NCBI GenBank assembly: GCA_030690875.1
Contig: JAUYFP010000053.1
Location: 1 to 7,881 of the forward strand
Direction: 5' to 3'
From: a bacterium
Lineage (GTDB): Bacteria > Patescibacteriota > Patescibacteriia > UBA1558 > GWA2-36-10
DNA: 7,881 nt
A model generated the notes under the pieces. It was not told where the DNA came from and made no database searches. It saw only the letters and a list, made by a program, of their open reading frames with translations. Shown piece by piece: positions 4,824 through 7,881 of the stretch. A program made the position numbers and the translations under genes. Numbering within the stretch: the stretch's first letter is position 1; every line of letters begins with the position of its first letter.

Positions 4824-5794
4824 TTTATTTTATAATATTCTTTATACCAATCAAGGAATTTTTTTATTCCCTCTTCTATACTTGTCTTTGGTAAAAAATT
4901 TAACTTTTCTTTTGACTTGTCTATATCGGCAAATGTTTCAACCACATCACCGGCCTGCATTGGCAAGAGTTCTTTTTTGGCTTTTTTGCCCAAGTGTTTT
5001 TCCAATGTTTCAATGAAATATTCCAGTTCAATTGGCTGATTATTTCCTAAGTTAAAAATTTCATAAGGGTAGGATTTTTCCAAGCTGGATATAATGCCGG
5101 CGACTATATCATCAATATAAGTAAAATCTCGCTTCATTTTGCCGTGATTGAAGATTTTTATTGCTTTGTCCTCCAAAATGGCCTTAGTAAATAGAAATAA
5201 AGCCATATCTGGGCGCCCGTATGGGCCATAAACAGTAAAAAACCTCAGTCCGCTGCAATTTAGGCCATAGAGATGGTGATAGCTGTGGGCGATGAGTTCG
5301 TTTGATTTTTTGGTGGCGGCATAAAGGGAAATAGGCGTATCCACGGAATCAGCAGTAGAAAATGGTGTTTTTTTATTTTTGCCGTAAACCGAGCTGGATG
5401 AGGCATAAATAAAATCTTTGACATTGTGATTTTTGGCTTCGTCAATGAGGTTGGTAAAGCCGACAATATTTGACTGGATGTAGCTATGAGGATGATTGAG
5501 GCTGTATCTGACGCCGGCTTGGGCCGCCAAATGGCAGACTTTGTCAATGGTATTTTCTTTAAATATTTTTTTTATAAATCTCAAATCTTCCAAGTGGCCT
5601 TTGTAAAATTTATAATTTTTATATTTTTTGAGAATTTCGTTTCTGGCTTTTTTGAGACTAGGGTCATAATAATTATTTAAGTTGTCTAAGCCGATTACTT
5701 TGACTCCTTGCTCTAATAAAGTTTTGGCAGCGTGAAAGCCGATAAAACCGGCTGAGCCGGTAACTAAGATTGTTTTATCTTTGAGATTATTCAT
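4820..5794 (-). CDS. UDP-glucuronate 4-epimerase-like SDR enzyme
   Basis: This 324-residue extended short-chain dehydrogenase/reductase is full length for the family. GSAGFIG (13-19) is the NAD-binding loop, Asp37 in GLDNLNNYYD holds the ribose, and SSSSVYG (132-138) with Tyr158 and Lys162 in YAATK forms the catalytic set. The stretches HLAAQAGVRYSLNHPHSYIQSNIVGF, RFFTVYGPYGRPDMALFLFTKAI and LLPMQAGDVVETFADI are characteristic of UDP-glucuronate 4-epimerases (CapI/LspL type). These make UDP-galacturonate for capsule or lipopolysaccharide. UDP-glucose 4-epimerase or another epimerase activity is the main alternative. It is the second gene of the operon and is coupled to the flippase by an ATGA overlap. 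Its start has only a weak GGGGG tract upstream. Confidence 0.85.
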   Translation of the reverse strand: MNNLKDKTILVTGSAGFIGFHAAKTLLEQGVKVIGLDNLNNYYDPSLKKARNEILKKYKNYKFYKGHLEDLRFIKKIFKENTIDKVCHLAAQAGVRYSLNHPHSYIQSNIVGFTNLIDEAKNHNVKDFIYASSSSVYGKNKKTPFSTADSVDTPISLYAATKKSNELIAHSYHHLYGLNCSGLRFFTVYGPYGRPDMALFLFTKAILEDKAIKIFNHGKMKRDFTYIDDIVAGIISSLEKSYPYEIFNLGNNQPIELEYFIETLEKHLGKKAKKELLPMQAGDVVETFADIDKSKEKLNFLPKTSIEEGIKKFLDWYKEYYKIK

Positions 5795-5803
5795 AACTAT
5801 TTT

Positions 5804-5897
5804 ATTAATCCCCCAAGCCTCTTTAACAAGGGGGAGTTTTTAGGATTTTTGAATTTAATTCCTCCCCTGTCAAGGGGAGGGCAGGAGGGGTTTTAAT
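5804..5897. repeat. Long imperfect palindrome between operon genes
   Basis: Nearly the whole intergenic space is an imperfect inverted repeat. The left arm (5804-5836, ATTAATCCCCC...CAAGGGGGAG) mirrors the right arm (5862-5897, CTCCCCTGTCAAGG...GGGGTTTTAAT) around an AT-rich loop. Each arm can also fold on itself, as CCCCC/GGGGG and CCTCCCC/GGGGAGG. It starts beside the sugar transferase stop codon and ends nine bases before the epimerase start. The G- and C-runs differ sharply from the AT-rich surroundings. It resembles a small dispersed repeat (REP- or MITE-like), but copy number cannot be judged from one window. Confidence 0.65.
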
Positions 5898-7261
5898 TAT
5901 CGTCCTAAACTTTTATTAAAAACCGTATTAATAGTTTTGAGGATGATGGAAATATCCAGAGCAACAGATTGGTTTTTTATGTAAAACAAATCATATTGCA
6001 GTTTTTCTTTGGCGTCTTTGACGCTGGCGCCATAAGGATAATTGATTTGCGCCCAACCGCTTAGTCCCGGTTTTATCAAATGCCTTTCATTGTAAAAAGG
6101 AATTTCTTTTTTTAGTTGTTCCACAAATTCCGGCCTTTCCGGTCTGGGACCAACAAAACTCATGTGGCCTTTGATGATGTTGATAAATTGGGGTATTTCG
6201 TCAATTCTGGTTTTTCTAATAACTCGACCGATTCTGGTGATTCTTTGATCGCCTTCTTGCGCCCATTGAGCGCCATCTTTTTCCGCGTTATCAGTCATGG
6301 AGCGGAATTTGTAAACCATGAAAATTTTACCATTTTTACCAACTCTTTTTTGTTTGTAAATCAACGGACCGGCTGATTCTAGTTTTATGGCTAAAGCTAA
6401 AAAGGGTGTAAAGATAAGTGATATTAAACCAAAAACAATAGAAAAAGAAAGATCAATAAATTTTTTAGTTATTGAAAACCCTTGCTTGTTTTTTTGGCTG
6501 ATATTTTCTAAAAACCAATTTCTTTCCAGTGAAGTAACCAAAATTTTGCCGGTGATTTTTTCGTAAAAATCTGTCAAATTAAAATATTGTATTTTTAGGT
6601 CAATGCTTTCAAAAAGATAGCGGGCTACTTCTGGGCTGTATTTGGGGTTAGTAACAGCCACAACTGTATTTATTTTATATTTGCTAAAATTATTTTTTAA
6701 ATCAGTAATATCTTTGCTAGTGTTGATTATTTGGAATTTTTCGGGAATAGGGGAGCTGTCAGGATTGATGATTAATTTTAATTTGTAGCCTAATTGTGGC
6801 TGGGTGATTATTTCCTCAGCCAGTATGAGTGATTCATCGCTAACGCCAATGATAGCTAAGTTACTGCCCAGCTTGTCGCTGGATATTAATTTGTAAAATA
6901 ATTTGCGCCAAATTAGAAATAAGGCGGTAAATATCAAAAGTAGTATTACTAAAACAGTTTGCGGTTTGAGAGTGGTGAAATGGCCTAGTATAAGATAGAA
7001 AAATAAAACTGCTAACAGCGCGTTGAAGATTAGATTTTGGACCAGCTGACCATAAAATTTAAAGCCATTTCTAACTTTATTTATTTCATACAAGCCGTTG
7101 ATAAAAAAGACAATTATCCAAATTAAAAAAATAATTGAAAAAGGTCCTAGATGTTTGGACCATATATCTTGGCTTATTCTGCCATAACGCAGCCAAATGG
7201 TCAGGGCCAAGCTCAAATACAGTAGTAGGATGTCGCCGATAAGCAAAGTAAATTTTCTCAT
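5897..7261 (-). CDS. Polyprenyl-phosphate sugar-1-phosphate transferase (WbaP/WcaJ-like)
   Basis: This initiating phosphoglycosyltransferase of 454 residues transfers a sugar-1-phosphate from a nucleotide sugar to undecaprenyl phosphate at the inner membrane. Four N-terminal helices (about 5-25, 42-56, 75-93, 102-118) are followed by a cytoplasmic Rossmann-like domain starting NLAIIGVSDESLILAEE. The C-terminal catalytic bacterial sugar transferase domain is about 264-454. It holds the membrane re-entrant helix at 270-293, KQKRVGKNGKIFMVYKFRSM, the catalytic Asp354-Glu355 dyad in TRIDEIPQ, SFVGPRPERPEF and the KPGLSGWAQIN segment. All hallmark residues are present. Sugar choice (glucose, galactose or other) is not readable. 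It is the first gene of the minus-strand operon with a near-consensus promoter. The ATG at 7261 is chosen because it gives the normal N-terminus. No Shine-Dalgarno site is visible. Confidence 0.92.
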   Translation of the reverse strand: MRKFTLLIGDILLLYLSLALTIWLRYGRISQDIWSKHLGPFSIIFLIWIIVFFINGLYEINKVRNGFKFYGQLVQNLIFNALLAVLFFYLILGHFTTLKPQTVLVILLLIFTALFLIWRKLFYKLISSDKLGSNLAIIGVSDESLILAEEIITQPQLGYKLKLIINPDSSPIPEKFQIINTSKDITDLKNNFSKYKINTVVAVTNPKYSPEVARYLFESIDLKIQYFNLTDFYEKITGKILVTSLERNWFLENISQKNKQGFSITKKFIDLSFSIVFGLISLIFTPFLALAIKLESAGPLIYKQKRVGKNGKIFMVYKFRSMTDNAEKDGAQWAQEGDQRITRIGRVIRKTRIDEIPQFINIIKGHMSFVGPRPERPEFVEQLKKEIPFYNERHLIKPGLSGWAQINYPYGASVKDAKEKLQYDLFYIKNQSVALDISIILKTINTVFNKSLGR

Positions 7262-7285
7262 GGATATTTATCAATAATATCGTAT

Positions 7286-7315
7286 ATTATAGTAAAAAAT
7301 ATGCCTTTTTGTCAA
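7286..7315 (-). promoter_or_regulatory. Consensus promoter of the glycan operon
   Basis: On the minus strand, TTGACA (7310-7315) and TATAAT (7286-7291) both match the sigma70 consensus exactly, with an 18-base spacer. A second TTGACA lies just upstream at 7318-7323. Transcription should begin near 7279, which gives a leader of about 18 nt. Much of that leader can pair as GATATT/AATATC (7263-7281). Confidence 0.85.
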
Positions 7316-7373
7316 ATTGTCAACTGGAAGCAAAATTATCAACAACTTAGCTAAATTTTGGCTGTTTTTCATT

Positions 7374-7402
7374 TTGTTATAATAGGCAAAATATGTTATA
7401 AT
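7374..7402 (+). promoter_or_regulatory. Tandem extended -10 promoter for the chemoreceptor-like gene
   Basis: TGTTATAAT occurs twice, at 7375-7383 and 7394-7402. Each is an extended -10 with a perfect TATAAT. The second has TTGTTA (7374-7379) as a -35 at 17 bases. The first has no clear -35. Transcription from the second would begin near 7409, about 40 nt before the GTG start. Confidence 0.55.
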
Positions 7403-7447
7403 TTATTCTAAGAAAACATTAAAATAAAAATAAAATATTCAAAATAA

Positions 7448-7881
7448 GTGAAAGTTTTTGAAACTAAAATTTATCTCAAGTTTATAACTTGGTTTATCCT
7501 AGTTTCTTTGTTACCAATTTTTAGCTTATTCCTCTCTATTTATTTATTGGAAAGAAATACAGATATTTTGGCAAACAGAGCTTTGCGTGAGGCAGTTATT
7601 TTTGGCGTGCTTATTTCTCTAGCTTTAGTATTTATATTGTCACTTATTGCTACTAGAAGATTATCCAAAGCCCTTACTCGCCCTATACAGATTTCGGTTA
7701 TGGAGCTCTCAAAAGTGGTTGATGAACTTTTTAAATCCGTGCAAAGTCTTTCAGATATGAGCCAAAATAGTAGCCGTTTGTCAGCATTTTTGCTCTCTAG
7801 CAGTCAAAGTCAGGAACAAGGAATGCAAAAGGGCAATAAAGCGGTATCAGATATGGTTTCTTCTCTAAAGCAAATTAGCTC
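7448..7881 (+). CDS. Methyl-accepting chemotaxis-like protein, N-terminal part
   Basis: The frame is open from GTG 7448 to the window edge (144 codons), with an in-frame TAA directly before the GTG. Alternative starts would have to lie further inside. A short cytoplasmic start (MKVFETKIYLK) leads into a first membrane helix (about 12-34). After only some 15 residues comes a second helix (about 50-68). RRLSKALTRPI then marks the entry to a HAMP-like linker. From about 86 on, the serine-, glutamine- and lysine-rich helix (LSDMSQNSSRLSAFLLSSSQSQEQGMQKGNKAVSDMVSSLKQIS) resembles the start of a methyl-accepting signalling coiled coil. The diagnostic hairpin tip would lie beyond the edge. A histidine kinase or another HAMP-type membrane sensor is possible. 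No ribosome binding site is seen. Confidence 0.65.
   Translation, partial: MKVFETKIYLKFITWFILVSLLPIFSLFLSIYLLERNTDILANRALREAVIFGVLISLALVFILSLIATRRLSKALTRPIQISVMELSKVVDELFKSVQSLSDMSQNSSRLSAFLLSSSQSQEQGMQKGNKAVSDMVSSLKQIS

Noticed and set aside
4762..5016. Plus-strand ORF of 84 codons over the flippase/epimerase junction
   Set aside because: It is an antisense shadow of two well-supported coding frames that overlap by ATGA.
5260..5547. Minus-strand ORF of 95 codons within the epimerase gene
   Set aside because: It is an alternate frame of a full-length epimerase with intact motifs, and its composition is not protein-like.
6116..6376. Plus-strand ORF of 86 codons within the sugar transferase gene
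   Set aside because: It is antisense to the conserved catalytic domain.
7086..7274. Minus-strand ORF of 62 codons starting at 7274
   Set aside because: It overlaps the N-terminus of the sugar transferase in another frame and has no family features.
1..7881. CRISPR array, tRNA or rRNA gene
   Set aside because: No regularly spaced repeats, cloverleaf with a CCA-type end, or ribosomal RNA core sequence was seen on either strand.

Overview
The window is bacterial, AT-rich DNA that uses the standard code: TGA serves as a real stop in the epimerase gene. The low G+C, scarce Shine-Dalgarno sites, tight packing and mix of genes would fit a Candidate Phyla Radiation (Patescibacteria) lineage. That placement is an impression, because no ribosomal or other marker gene is present.

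Left part, 1-1368. A single small gene on the minus strand (128-562) sits in a unit of its own. The unit has a promoter, a structured leader, a very strong ribosome binding site and an intrinsic terminator, and is visibly richer in G+C than the rest of the window. It is bounded by two inverted boxes that fit the integron pattern: GTTRRRY at one end, RYYYAAC at the other, with matching L-type boxes outside them. I read it as a probable integron gene cassette, or failing that a small element with terminal inverted repeats. Next to its boundary is a plus-strand gene for a NYN (PIN-like) ribonuclease-family protein, whose promoter is placed so that its mRNA may be leaderless.

Middle, 1369-2316. 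A complete compact insertion sequence carries one DDE transposase. Its 32-bp terminal inverted repeats overlap the stop codon at one end and the upstream region of the gene at the other.

Right part, 2374-7261. This is a surface-glycan locus. A plus-strand sugar C-methyltransferase-like gene converges on a minus-strand operon that runs polyprenyl-phosphate sugar-1-phosphate transferase, UDP-glucuronate 4-epimerase-like enzyme, Wzx-like flippase. Together these suggest that the first sugar is loaded on undecaprenyl phosphate, a uronic or related sugar nucleotide is made, and the lipid-linked oligosaccharide is flipped. No glycosyltransferase or polymerase lies within the window. A long palindrome fills the 100-bp gap between the first two operon genes, and the last two overlap by ATGA.

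Far right, 7262-7881. A divergent promoter region separates the operon from the start of a chemoreceptor-like membrane protein that has two closely spaced membrane helices and runs off the window edge.
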